From assembly GCF_932294415.1 (NCBI RefSeq), contig NC_065545.1, positions 42,880,327 through 42,944,326 on the forward strand: a stretch of DNA of 64,000 bases, written 5' to 3'. Shown here in pieces: positions 50,551 through 63,215 of this stretch (positions are counted from its first letter, which is position 1; every line of letters starts with the position of its first letter). The notes beneath the pieces were generated by a model. It did no database searches. It worked only from the letters and a program-made list of their open reading frames with translations, and was not told where the DNA came from. This stretch comes from Quercus robur. Taxonomy: Eukaryota > Streptophyta > Magnoliopsida > Fagales > Fagaceae. The translations under genes and the position numbers were made by a program.

Positions 50551-52503
50551 AGAATGTCTTTGGTTTTTGAAGCTTTCAGCTTCCAAGTTAAATGTACTTT
50601 TTAAATACTATAATATATATTTTTATTAAAAAATATATAATATATTATAATATAATTCCAAATAAATAATGAAACTCCTATTACAATTTTGAAACATTTT
50701 ATAATTGAGTTTTGATGGGAGTAATATTTTTAAACTTTTCTTTAATATTTCATAATAGCGTTCCACTTAGAGTAAACTATATATGTTAATAATTTTAGTA
50801 TACTTATAATTAATGAGTCACATGTTTGTACTCTAATTTCTGTTAAAAAAATTGCTATTTTGTTGTTTAGACAATTGTAGTCTTGCTCCGATGAAGAAAT
50901 TCGTAGAATCTCAATTAGAGAAGGTGCATCTCTTATTCATGCATTCAATCCATTAAATCCACCAACCACCAATCTCTCAGAAAATGTCAAATTTCTTGAA
51001 TTATTTAAGACAATTATTTTATCTTGCTAGACAATGTATTTAAGAGTTAATCAAGAAATAGTCCATACCTGTCTGAAAACCCCAATTTATGTCTTAAAAA
51101 TAACATAAATTCGCATAAAAAATTGAAAAATGAAAACGCAAAATGGGACCGACAGTGTCAATAAGCATCTCTGTAATGCTGATATGGCTTCTTTGATCAA
51201 AGGGGACCAAACAAAGAGGGAAGATGGTAATCAATTTTGTGTTCATTTGATCCGATGTGTGTGACGTTTCAATGATTTGCCACTCACTTATGCAATGGAG
51301 AGTGAGTGCAAGCAAAACCGCTACTCTTAGTAATTAAAATTAGGATTTTCTTGTCTTTGAATTTATTTGATTTATGTAGATCAAGCATGCTTGGTTTCTT
51401 AAAATTTGAAAAATATATGTTTAGGTTAGGATTTATTTTATATTAATTATAACATGCTGGTTTTGGTTGATTGTATCTCTCTTTTTACTTTTTAGAATGT
51501 TTATCGATTTATTTTTCATGTTATTCACTTATTTGTCTCATACTCTCATCATTATGCCTTCGCATATTCATACATTGCAACAAAACATGATTATGAGCAT
51601 TTGATTAATAGATCTTATCATATGTATTATATTATGATGTGTAAATTATTCAGATTAATTATAGATCCTTGTGCTTAGGTTAGTGATACGATGGAGACCT
51701 ATCATAATCCTGAGTTTCACACATGTATTTTCATGCAGCATTCATAAAAATTTCAGAATATGTCTTTGATTTTGCATCAATTCTTAGGTGCCTGTTTTAA
51801 TTTTTGGGAAAAAAATGATTTTAATGGTGGGCTCAAATTATTATCAATTATAGTTTGTCACTTCATTTTTTATGAAATTGTTGTGAAAATACATATATAT
51901 ATATATATATATATTGTGGATGTTTTTCTTGATTTAATGGACTCCTAGCACAAAAAAAATCCAAACAATTTACTCAAACTCATGAAAATACGAAAAAAAG
52001 AAGCTTTGACCAAATTAATAAAGATTGTAACATTTTTGTGTTTGTAACTTTTCAAGGGTGTCTATTAAAACCACCGCGCACCCTTGGTACTATAGTTTCC
52101 ACAAATATAAGTACATGTGGAGTATAAGGGGTAATAGTTGGGGTTCAAGTCTCTATATATAATAAAGGTTCACACACATATACACTTAGATTAGGTTAGA
52201 GTAGAATTTCTATCCCGTAAAAAATAATAGAAAAAATTGTCTATTAAGGGCATAATAATGGAAAGATTTACTGGACTTTTAAAAAAAATGAAGGGAAAGA
52301 CTTATTTGGACTTGGCACCAAATCATGAGTTAATTTGTAAAACAATGTACTTTCTTAAACTATATCAAATATTTATGGTAATCTTAATATTAGATAAAGA
52401 CTCCTAGGCTGGCTAACAAATTAACGCAATAAGGAGACCTGGTTGAATTATTAGTTTCAGATAGGACATCACTTAACTTATGGCTGCGATTATGTAATGA
52501 AAA

Positions 52504-52534
<31 letters not shown>

Positions 52535-55001
52535 TTATTTTAAACTGTAAACACGAGTGACAGGAAAAATCTGTAATCATGGAACGCGCAATAAAGATTA
52601 GGGACACTGTAGAGCTTTATACAAAACACATTCAAGCAGTCTTTATACTACATTATTCAGGGGTATCAAATATATGATTATGAAATATTAATTCTAGCTT
52701 ACTATCAAAAAATAAAAGATTTATAAATATGATTATTATATGTTTGGCAAGGTGGTTTGGTTATAGTGGAGTAGTCACACTCACAGCCTCACAGGTACAG
52801 ATATAAAGTGCATCAAGTGATGCATTCACTAGCCGCATTTATAAATTAATAAAGGGTTCTAAAACATATTTGATGCACTTATATATTGTAGATCATGGCT
52901 CAGTGCTTGGCATGTTAGAACAACCCAATTTCATCACCTTTTTTCTCTTTTTTATATTTTCTTAATTCATTACTTTTTCTTTTCTTTTTTCACTTTTCCG
53001 TTTCATATGTGCCCTAATTCTAAGAACTAATCATTTCCCGCAACAGATTCAGCCACCTTCACTTTTGCAATAATGATCTCTACCACTTGGTTAAGACAGT
53101 TGTTTATGTGAATGAAAGCCAGATTCTCAATTATTTTGCGTGGAATATTGGAAAAAGAAAATTGCTAGAAATATAAGTTATTTTAATTTTTTTTTTTTTA
53201 CAAACGGCTGATTAGGTGAGTAATTATTAATAAATGAAAAGTGATATTAATAGTGGAACTAAATGAAAACCAATAAGAAGTTGACCACATCAACATTTTG
53301 TAAAAATGTTATAAAATAGTTTGTGCTTGTAGTATTACTCTTGGAAAAATATATTTATTTTAAGGAGATTGAAATAAGGAAAAAGCTAAAAATTAGGATT
53401 TAATTAATAGAAGTGTGTATGTGTTCAATTTTTATTGGTAGAGTATAAAGTGAAGCAGGAATAATGAGACAAAAGATCCCTAATTCGATGGTTTAAGATA
53501 CTAAGTAAAACACGTGTTACAACTAATTGGTGTTATGAGTTGATATTGATCCACAATGGAAAATTTGGTAAAACACACGTAAACTACTAGAGTTTTTTTA
53601 TTAATTCAAGTGTGATATGTTACATGAATCTCCCTTGAGTGTTTTCCTTACTATTTTCTCTCTTCCTATATTCTGTGTCTCCTCCCTCTTCTCTTTCTTC
53701 TCTTTCTTTTATATGAGTCATCCCCTTTTCATATTTTGTCCTAATCCACCTGGATAACTTCTGTCCTTATGGGGCTCTTCTTTTGTAGGTTTTTCCATCA
53801 TAAATAGAGACTTCTGGGGCTTTTCTACTGTTCAGGCTTGTCATTCTGCATTAAATGTGATGGTGTCAAGCAGACGACCTATATTGATGCGGGGGCTGTT
53901 GTGGAATTATCAAGAATTTTTAGAAAGCTATCTCAGAGAAGTTTAGCCTCTCTAGGATTTATCTTGGTAGTTTGGATACACCTTGGACATGACCTCGGCA
54001 TGCGGCCTGGAAGGGTATTGGGTCTAACCAAGGATTCGAAGTTTTGCATTCGTTAAAAAATGGGCTAGCCAATACTAGATTTATCTCTATCGTTTGGGCT
54101 GATACTTAAGTTAGGCCTAGTACTTATCTTATTATAATAAGGCCCAATATTCACCCCACTACATTTAGGTTATACTACTTTATTCTTAAAACCTTTCCAG
54201 TTTTCCAAATTGTAATGGTACTTGCAAAAGTTTAAAATATATATATATATATATATCACAAATATCCCTATAACAAAATATTATAATTAAGTTTGTTTGT
54301 TCATTTAGACCCCTACATACTTAGATTGATTAATTGAATTAATTAACCAAGTTGTTAGTTAGGTTTATTATTCAGATCTAGATTAAACAATAACAATCAT
54401 ATCACAATAAGCAGAATAATAAAAAAGACAAGCGATATGATGACCTAAGAAAACCAATGAAACTGTTTAGTTTCAAGGTAAAAAGACTTAAATAAGATTT
54501 AATCTAAACTATCCTCAAGGCAACAAATTCACTAAGGAAGTTTTACAGAAGATTTTTTCCTAAATCTAAAGATTTTTTCCTCAAGCTACCTCTTATACAA
54601 AAATTAAACCATTAATGTTTTGGTTTGATTGTAAAGATCAATTATCATAAAATGAAAAAAAAATCAAATATTATCACATCTATAAAAAAAAGGTTATTAT
54701 ATTTTTCAAGTCAAGTACATAATGAGATATATATATATATATATATTGGAAAACAAAATGATCTTATTTAGAACTAGGGACAATATATTATTTTCTTTTC
54801 CCCTAGTTTTAGCATTTGTCCACCTCATTATGTTACATTTTAAAAAGAAAAATTATTATAGGGAGAAAGAGGAGTAGAAGAAAGTCCATCACTCTTCTAC
54901 CCAAAAAAAAAAAAAAAAGTCCATCACTCCTTTTTGAGAGAACACACATAAAATAGTATAGGCACAGGCACTTATAAGAATTATGCTACCATAATGTGTA
55001 C
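50551..55001. other. Intergenic between the two PLR genes
   Basis: No gene was recognised. TA runs lie at about 51893, 52512, 54237 and 54728. A possible SINE relic with GGTTCAAGTCTC is near 52143. 53530-54165 resembles a decayed LTR (TTTATATGAGTCATCC TATA-like part, GGCCCAATATTC end) but lacks a verified partner or target duplication. Confidence 0.45.
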
Positions 55002-57671
55002 TTATAAATAGCGTTTCATGTATTCTTCCACTGTAGTATACTTGATCTCTGGATAAAGCTCAGAAGCTTCTACTGCATCATTTCCTATCTCGAAATTTGC
55101 AAGACACCCCTCGTAGCAAACATGATAGTAATGTATAAGTCCAACTTGCTGTGCGTACTCTTGTCCTTTTTGAGAAAGAAAAACCGTATCAGAATTTAAG
55201 AAAACATGTGACATAAACACAGTGAAAACTTTGAAATAAAAATATAATCAGTTATGAATTTTTACAACCTTTATTAAAACTCATAACAGTGAATGAGATC
55301 GGTAATAACATAATTAAACTTTCATTGAATATTTTATTTTTTTTCTTTTTCTTTGAACGAGGCTTTTCTATGACAATTTCGTGATTGACCCTAAAGGCAG
55401 TCAATTCTTTGTCTTAGTGATTTTTTTTTTTTTGGGATTAAAAACAGGATTCTCTCTCCATTAAAATAACATAAAGTTAGGAGCCAAGTAAGACATTAAT
55501 ACAGTACTTGTCTTAGAAATTAGACCAGTATCAATCGTACCTTTCAAGGAAGCTAGAAACTCTTCCTTGGGTATGGAAGACTTTTGCAACTCTTTGCCAA
55601 TTAGTTTCTCCCAAATCTCAACAACTTCTCTTTGAGATAGGATGTTTTTAGGTGGCCTTAGATATACTGTTTTGTTGACAGTTCGAGGGTCATCTATAGT
55701 TTTGATGGTGTACTTGGCTATATCATCTTCCTCCACATAAATTGCTGCCACGTTAAGACGAAAAATGTTGCAATTCTTGTAAAGGTAAATATAAAAATCG
55801 AGTACATATAGAAAATCCTCAAATCAAATACATTATGGTGTGAAAAAAATGACTCTACTTTCATGGTTTCTCTTCGATCTGTACAATGCAAAACCAATAA
55901 GGTTGTTAAAGAAATACCTTTTTTATTTCCGTCACCCAACAATACCACTGAATCTCTTGAAGGAAGGATCTTACCGGGCTGGCACAAACCACCAAGAAAG
56001 TAACCAGCAAAACAGTTTGCGGAAATATATGTGAAAGGTATTTGAGCATCTTCAATGGCTTTCCTTACAATCATTTTGTCGTCAAATGTCACTCTCCCAG
56101 GTTCTAATGCATCCTCCATTCTAGCAGGGTCAGTGCCAAACTCAGAGGGCAAAAATCTCTACCAACGTATAAAAAAAAAAAAAATTTTAAAAACTTGTCA
56201 TGTAAACTAATTAATGAAAAACCAACAAAACCAATACGTATGGATGTATCAAATATATATTTATCACGTTTATACTATATTAATTTAAAATAGAACATAC
56301 AAATTTTTATTAATAGATATTTTGTGGGCATATAATTAATGAGAAAAAAAAAGGAGGAATAAGATTCACGACATTGAGAGATATAGGAAAAAAAAAAAAG
56401 ATTGTAAAGTACAAGTGGCGGAGCTTTAGGAGGGCCAAGATATATATATATATATATATATTTATTTATTTAACATATGATATTTGCTTAACAAAAAAAA
56501 AAAAAAAAAAAATTTACATGAACCTTCATACATACATCTTCCATAATTTTTTTTATATTAAAAAAAAGGTCATGAGACTCATCCTCCATAGACCAAAAAT
56601 ATATGAGAGAGTGGGAGTTAAAAAAAAATTAAGGGACCCATTCCTAACCCGCCCCCCTCCCCAATGGCATCTGGAGAGTACTCACATAAGTTAATGTATA
56701 ATAGTAGGGTAAATTTTGCATATACAACTATAAATATTACTCACATCAGCCCATGTAAACTTATATAAATTAGAATTGTTGTTACAATAATTGTGTAAAT
56801 ATATACTATTACTATTTAGCTGTAAATATATTTTTTAATATATTTTTACTCATATACATAAAGAGAGTTGATTTTAGAGAGCAATAAAATTTTTATAAAG
56901 AAATAATAATTTAATGAAATGTAATGAAAAATAAATAATATGATCCAGTGACAGACCCAGGTGGGGGCCCAAGCCCCCCCGGCCCATTTTTTTTTTTTTC
57001 TACCTATGCTATTTTTCATTTTTGTAGTTGGCCCCCTCTTCTAAAACCTTAGGTCCCCCTCCTTCCCAATCAGCTTAGCTAGCCTAGTACAATTAGCAAC
57101 TATCCAATTCAAAAACTTAACAAAAACAATAAAAGAATTCACAATGGTGATTGTATTTTAGGAAGAAAAAAAAAAAAAACTATTTGACAACCAAAAAACC
57201 ATGTGTTATTGGAGAAGTTAAAACTAAATTTTTTACAACTACAGTAAACTAGTATAAATACAAGTTGACTGTAGCAAGCTGTTAAAAATAAAATAAAATA
57301 TTTATTAAAATTATCTATCTTCCTTTAATTAAAAAACTCAAATTATCTCTTATCCTTATTATTTTAATGAATTGTTTATATTATTTTAAATGAAGTGGTA
57401 AAAAAAAGAACATTTGATATTGAGTGTTTTGTAAAGTGAGATAGTAAAAATAGATAGAGTAGTTTTTTGAGGTGCTAAAAATTAAAATTTTTTAGCACTT
57501 CTACTGTAAATGCTCTAAATTCAACCAAAAAAAAAAAAAAAAATAGTAGCCTAGTATTAAAAAAAAAAAATTGTTTTTGTTTTTATTAATAGATGATTGC
57601 ATCTTAATGCATTAAGAAATTATGATTTTATGTATTTATAATTTGTTAATACTATATGAATACTTATTTGG

Positions 57672-57713
<42 letters not shown>

Positions 57714-58426
57714 ACTTATACTACAGCCATCTCTAATTTAAAATCTTAAGTCCATTCCAGTTACGATCGATCTACAGTGAGAGAGAGATAGAACAAGGAG
57801 TAAAAAAAAAGTAAAACAAAAGTGATGTGACAGCGATTCAATAACATTTGACTATTTGCGGGGAGGAGAGAAAAAAATTATGTTGTAAAAGTTATATTAT
57901 ACATGTTAAACATTTAAAAAAAAAAAAAAAATCTTATTCACTTGACCGAAATGCCCAAACAAACTGAAATGATCGGAACAAACAAAAACATACAAAATTT
58001 TTATTACACCAGTTTTACCACCGATACGAAATGTTGGTTTTGGTTTAGATTGGCAAGTAAAATATAGATTTGCAAAATTTATATATGTATATATACCTTT
58101 ACATTACCAGCATCTTTGATGGCATCAATAAGCTTAAGTTGAAGGAGAATTTGGTGGCTTCGGATGTGAACTCCAGATATTGCACAGATAACAACATCAA
58201 CTAATTTGATAGCCTTCACAAGGCTCTGGTGATCGGTAAAGGAACCAGAAACAAGGTGAGCACCTTGCTCCTTGAATGACAAAAGCATTTGAACTTTATC
58301 AATATCAACACCTATCTCTGCTCTGTTTAGGATGTATGTATCATGACCTTCAGCCAAACTTGCCTTCACCAACCTCTTCCCTAGATACCCAGTTCCCCCT
58401 ATAATCAGAACTTTGCTTTTTTCCAT
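55002..58426 (-). CDS. Pinoresinol-lariciresinol reductase (PLR2), intact, four exons
   Basis: Exons 58426-58097, 56158-55918, 55744-55541 and 55165-55002 have GT/AG borders and join in phase to 312 aa, the usual PLR length. The enzyme is an NADPH-dependent reductase (NmrA/isoflavone-reductase-like, atypical SDR) that converts pinoresinol to lariciresinol and then secoisolariciresinol in lignan synthesis in the cytosol. Visible features: G10-G13-G16 in GGTGYLG for NADPH; DIDKVQMLLSFKEQGAHLV; ICAISGVHIRSHQILLQLKL; FLPSEFGTDP; Lys138 in FDDKMIVRK, the catalytic lysine position; [56 protein letters not shown]. The RSHQ and NCFAGYF segments favour PLR over phenylcoumaran benzylic ether reductase, but exact substrate preference cannot be read. 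The start at 58426 matches the family; an in-frame upstream ATG at 58504 lies before the TATA box. Confidence 0.94.
56159..58096 (-). other. PLR2 intron 1 with repeat debris
   Basis: 1.9-kb intron. It holds a TA run (56440-56462), A runs, two patches of GGGGGCCC/CCCCCC-rich sequence (near 56650 and 56965) that look like decayed transposon ends, and a 38-T run at 57675-57712. No coding sequence was seen. Confidence 0.55.
57675..57712 (+). repeat. Poly(T) run of 38
   Basis: An uninterrupted T tract in PLR2 intron 1, i.e. an A tract in the transcript. Confidence 0.85.
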
Positions 58427-58480
58427 TTTTCTTTTTATTCCTTCTCTTCGTTCTGGTTCTAAAGAGATTTCCGTCCTCGG

Positions 58481-58490
58481 CTTTTTATAG
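58481..58490 (-). promoter_or_regulatory. TATA box of PLR2
   Basis: CTATAAAAAG on the minus strand, 55 bp upstream of the start codon, within sequence (CTATAAAAAGCCG) shared with PLR1. Confidence 0.75.
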
Positions 58491-58504
58491 CAAATGTTTG
58501 TCAT

Positions 58505-60182
58505 GGTTTTTTGCTGGTGTTTGAAGCAATGGTAGGCTGTCTTGTTTTAACAAGGGAATAAATATTTTTTGTCGGGATTGGCGCCGACTGCCGAGGTATC
58601 GATTCCAGATTACTCTTTTCCATAATAATAATGCTGTGTAATTTTCTATGTATTTTAAACTTGTCTTTTATGGTGATCTACTTGCATGTAATTAGGGGCA
58701 TGCATGATGGACAAATGTAAGGGTTGTTCATTTAAAAAAAATGTAAGGGTTGTTATTTGTTAATAAACCATATTAGGAAAGTTTTAACACTATTTTCATG
58801 AAAATTATAAAAAATTGTCAAAAAAAAGTAATTGCTTTATCATTTTCCCATAAAATATTTTTAAAAATAGTTTATAAACCAATGTCCTTAGAGCATCTAT
58901 TAATATTTTCCTTTTGAAAAAGATAGGTAAAAATATCATTTTGGTCCTTATATTTTTGGGTTATTGTCAATTTGATCTCTAAATTTTGATAATTTCATCA
59001 TTGTTATTTTCAACTTGTAGTTAATTTGATCCATATCGTCAACTCACTAAAAGAAATTGACTGTAAGTTGATTGCAAGTTAAAAGCAATAGTAACCAAAT
59101 TAACTGTTACCAAAATATATGGACCAAATTGACAATAATTAGAAATTATAGGGATTAAAATGATATTTTTGCCAAAAAAAAATCAATGTTTAGAACATTG
59201 GTATCAACTTACCAAAATATTTTTCATTGTTTTAGGATAAGAACATACTTTTTCGTATTTTAACTAACAAATACTTTTCATTTTCACCCACATCAAATTT
59301 CTTATTTCTTAACCTTATTTCATTTAAGAGCATTCCCATTAGGACTACCAAATTGGATTTTGGATTCCGCATGGTTGGACTTTGGATTTTGGATTCAGAT
59401 TGGTTGGTTTGGTGGTGGTGTGGTGGTGGTGTGGTGAAGGTGTGGTGGTAGTGATTATAGTAGGTGGTTGAGAGAGAGAGAGAAACAGAGATTAGAGAGA
59501 GAAGTGAGAATATTTTTATATTATTTTTATTTTACTTTATATTATTTTGATGTGTTGTATTGTAAAATAAAAGTTGGGATGTTAGGTATATTGTAAAATG
59601 GTATATATAGTATATTAATAAAGTAATTTTTTAAGATGATAAAATAAAATACGATAGACATATTCAAGTGTGAATGCTCTAAATATTTTTTTTTCACTTG
59701 TTATTTTTAATATCTCTCACTTTTCAGTTTTCAAAACATATGCTTTTCTTTATCACCATTACCAAGACACAAAAATGATAGAATATTGATTTGGCGAATG
59801 AATTGTGCTGCAGCAAAATCCTAAAATAGGGTAAGTACAAGTAATTTGATGGGGTTGTTTTTCATATTTGCTTCCATATTTTCTTCCGTTACCCTATTTA
59901 GGGAATCTGATACCACTAATCTAATTGTGTAGTGGAGAATCAATTGAAAGAGATGAAGAAGAAAATTATAGCCTTATTCTCTTTCCGTTGTTTAGAAAAA
60001 TACTTGTTGTCTTCTTAGAAAAAATTTACTTTCGACAGAAAAGTCTTAGAGAACGACATGGATACTAGTCAATAACTCGTTTATTAGTTCAACAAAATAT
60101 GATTTTTTCTCTTTTATTTTTATAATTGTGCTAGTTATTAATAGTCTTTTTTTTTCCTAAATATGAATGAAATTTAATAAGT
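58505..60182. other. Intergenic, upstream of PLR2
   Basis: No gene was found. GGTGGTGTGGTGGTG-type repeats lie near 59400-59450 and a GAGA run near 59470. The rest is AT-rich. Confidence 0.45.
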
Positions 60183-60187
60183 ATTAT

Positions 60188-60562
60188 TGTGAGGACACTT
60201 CCCCAATTAATCGGATTTGTCCGTTTTGGGGAGCCAGTCCCGCACGGTTTTGTCCTCGTCTCCGAGTGTAAGAAGGGGGCAGCCAAGGACTTTGTCCTCG
60301 CGTACCAACCGCAAGTCCCACATCGGTTAGAGAACCCTCCCACTTATGGTTTATAAGCTTCTGGTGGTGGTACACTCATGGTTGCTCCAGAAGCTTATAA
60401 ACCATGAGTGGGAGGGTTCTCTAACCGATGTGGGACTTGCGGTTGGTACGCGAGGACAAAGTCCTTGGCTGCCCCCTTCTTACACTCAGGGACGAGGACA
60501 AAACCGTGCGGGACTGGCTCTCCAAAGCGGACAAATCGATTAATTGGTGAAGTGTCCTCACA
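60188..60562. mobile_element. 375-bp palindromic (foldback) element with TG...CA ends
   Basis: Left arm 60188-60364 and right arm 60386-60562 are inverse copies of about 177 bp with fewer than fifteen mismatches, separated by about 20 bp. The ends are TGTGAGGACAC and GTGTCCTCACA and ATTAT is duplicated at 60183-60187 and 60563-60567. The arms contain CCGATGTGGGACTTGCGG, a word often met in small plant LTR-type elements. It has no gene. TG...CA with a 5-bp duplication suggests an LTR-type integrase, and the symmetry suggests a head-to-head dimer of a short LTR. Which enzyme moved it is unknown. Confidence 0.85.
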
Positions 60563-60797
60563 ATTATAATTATTAATAATTTTTTAGTTTAATTGTGGTA
60601 AGATTCTGATGGAGGATTAAAATATAAAATGTAATTTAAATTGAATAAAAACATATGCATTAGAATAATGACGTTTAAATTGTGAGGTCTTCAAAATTTA
60701 TGTGGCCACCCTAAAAAAATTTGTGACAAAATATCATAAGGTCAATTAAAAGTCAAATTTTATATTAATAAATTTGAATTTTTATTAAATTTATTAA

Positions 60798-60958
60798 TGA
60801 GTTTTAGTTAACTCAACTGATAAATTTTATTGTTAAATAAGAGATATAGAATTCAAATCTCGACTACACTAAAAACCAATTGGTATCCTATCATAATAAT
60901 AAATAAATAAAAACAATCATCATGAAGGTTGTATGTTGAAATTTTATTTTATCTATCA
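60798..60958 (+). repeat. tRNA-derived SINE
   Basis: Starts near GAGTTTTAGTTAACTCAACT and continues with ATAAGAGATATAGAATTCAA, CCAATTGGTATCC and CAATCATCATGAAGG. The TAGTTAACTCAACTGATAAA and AATTCAAATCTC parts resemble boxes A and B of a tRNA-related promoter. It shares the plan with 61206-61358. Confidence 0.5.
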
Positions 60959-61205
60959 AAAAATGTTATTAAATTTATAAATATTGGTTAAAATTGTAAA
61001 TTAATATCAAGCTAATATGTCAATCCCTACTTAAATGTATTTAGCCAAAACCCCATATGAATATGAGTACCGTAACATTAGATTTTTCACAATGGTAGAC
61101 CTCACTAGTTACAACTAATTCTTACATAGACTCATCACTAATAGTATTTTTTTTACTACCTACAACTAATAACTTGTAAAAAATAATTATGCAAAAAAGT
61201 TGTGT

Positions 61206-61358
61206 TTAACTCATTTTTAAAAAGATGCTCTGATAGTTGAATAAGAGACATAGGGTTCAATCCCCGTTTGTATCAAAAACCGTTGGTGTTTTGGTTTGAT
61301 GATAAAAAACCATCATCCGGAGCGAATGCCACAAGTTGAAACTCTCTTTAAAAAAAAA
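61206..61358 (+). repeat. tRNA-derived SINE
   Basis: AATAAGAGACATAGGGTTCA continues as ATCCCCG, giving a good box B (GGTTCAATCCC). Then CCGTTGGTGTTTTGGTTTGA, CATCATCCGGAGCGAATGCC and TTGAAACTCTCT lead to an A-rich tail. This is the least decayed copy of the family in the window. Confidence 0.5.
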
Positions 61359-62420
61359 TTCTCAAAAATATTATAAAAATGAGTAGTGCAACATTCACAA
61401 CATTTATACAATATTTTCATAACAAATTTTAGTTAGCAAGTTTTTACTAATTATAATCTAGGCCCACCACTTACACTTTGTTACCATCTCTAATAATCTA
61501 TCACCTAAGATTTGCTATAAAAAATGTTGTAGACTTAATATTTATCAGTAAAAATATACAGTTTTTCATAACTAAGGTAAACAAATAAATAAATAAATAA
61601 AATAAAAAAGGCAACAACTTCACGTGGGGGTGGGGAAACCGTACTGCAAAGCATAAATCTATTTCCAGTGGTAGGTGCTTACTAATTTGGATTTAAAAGT
61701 GGGTGGTTAATAGATGCTTTTAGAGAAATAATTTTTTTAAGTACTTTTGGATTAAGGAGAAATTATGTTTCTTCTTCTCACATTCATAATGAATTCTACT
61801 ATAAATTTAATAAGTGGACCTTACTATAAATGTGATATGAGAGAGCATTATTTTCCATGTTCTGGAAGTACCTAAAAATTACTCGAGAGCTGCTAATCAC
61901 CTATTTTAAGAAACATTTTACGGAAAGTTGAAAAAGTTTGAAAGAGAGAGAGAGACTGGAGAGAGAAAGGTAATAATAAGGAAAAAAAACAAATAAAAAA
62001 AAACAAAAACAAAAACAAAACAAAGAAGGCCGGTCAGTTTCATTTTATCGATAGCAATTGTCAATTAAATATTTTGTCCGATATATCATATATTAAGTAT
62101 TAACTACTCGTATATGGAGAAATAAATTTCAAAGGGAATACGGTCCCGTAATTAGTAAGAACTAAGAACAACAGTGGCTCGAACATTTCATTTTCGCTTG
62201 CTTAATAATTTTGATATTTTTTTTATTTTTTTTCTAAAAGTTTGGGTGCGGTAGTTTAACATGGTTGGTACTTTGGTGGGGTAACGTATAATTACAATTT
62301 AATGATTACTTTGTCTTCAAAATTAAGGTACTTTTCTTTTCTTCTTTTTTTCTTTTGTTTTTTTAAGAATAGGTACTTTTCTAATTCTTCTTAAAAAAAA
62401 AAAAAAAGTATTTTTCCAAG

Positions 62421-63215
62421 GCTGGTTTTATGTAAAATATTTTACATGTAAAGGAAAATATTTGCAAGTGAAAATATTTTCAATTGTTTATTTGCATTGT
62501 GGAAAATACATCGAAAAACTATTTCCTATGTTTTGTTTTGCAACCTATTTCCATAAACCCAACCACCATAAACCCAGCCACCATCAACCACCACATAACC
62601 AATTAATCTGAAAAAATTATAATCAAAATCAAAACCCATTAACCAAAACCCACAACCCACCACCATTGAAACTCACAAACCACCCCAACCACAGATTCAC
62701 CACCCTCAATCTACCGGCCACCATCAACGCTAGAACTCAACCCCAACCCACCACCATTGAAACCCACAAATCACCCCAACCACTGATCCTCCAAAACCCA
62801 AGAACAAATATTATTTACAATCAAACAAAAAAAAGAAAAAGAAATCCAAAGGGGGCAGTGATGGCGTGGGTGGAGGGCAGGTTGAGGCAACGAGATCATT
62901 GGGGGAGGAAAATGGAGAAAGATGGAGGCAGAGGGAGGAAGAAGGAAAACGAGGTAGGAAGAGAGAGGAAGATCGGCGATGAGAGACATAGCCACAGATT
63001 GGCATTCAGGTGATATCTCTCTCTCTCTCTAAGAAGTTGAAAATGGTTTGAATGTAAAATAGAAGTGTAATCTATTTTACACTAAAAGGCCATTAATTTA
63101 ATAGTCAAAGAATCTAATTTTTGGTTTGATTGAATTTTCTAATCATCCCAAACATCAAGCATGGTGTAAAATGTTTTTCCAATTTCCTTTATAGCCAAAA
63201 CAAACATAGCCTAAA
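62421..63215. mobile_element. Possible non-autonomous DNA element
   Basis: AGGCTGGTTTTATGTAAAAT at the left and TAGCCAAAACAAACATAGCC at the right are roughly inverse. Between them lies CCACC-rich sequence with an internal 90-bp repeat (CCACCACCATTGAAACYCAC twice) and a purine-rich GAGGAAG block. No target duplication was established and no gene is convincing. Confidence 0.3.

Larger units (their letters stand above)
60568..62420. other. Intergenic with SINE relics
   Basis: No gene was recognised. Two SINE copies (60798-60958 and 61206-61358) are described separately. TAAATAAATAAATA near 61580 and AAACAAAAACAAAAAC near 62000 are simple repeats. Confidence 0.45.

Noticed and set aside
53530-54165. 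Complete solo LTR between the PLR genes
   Set aside because: LTR-like content is visible but TG...CA ends with a matching duplication could not be found.
62666-63013. 115-residue frame, Thr/Pro then Arg/Lys/Gly rich
   Set aside because: Low-complexity translation of CCACC and GAGGAAG repeats with no domain.
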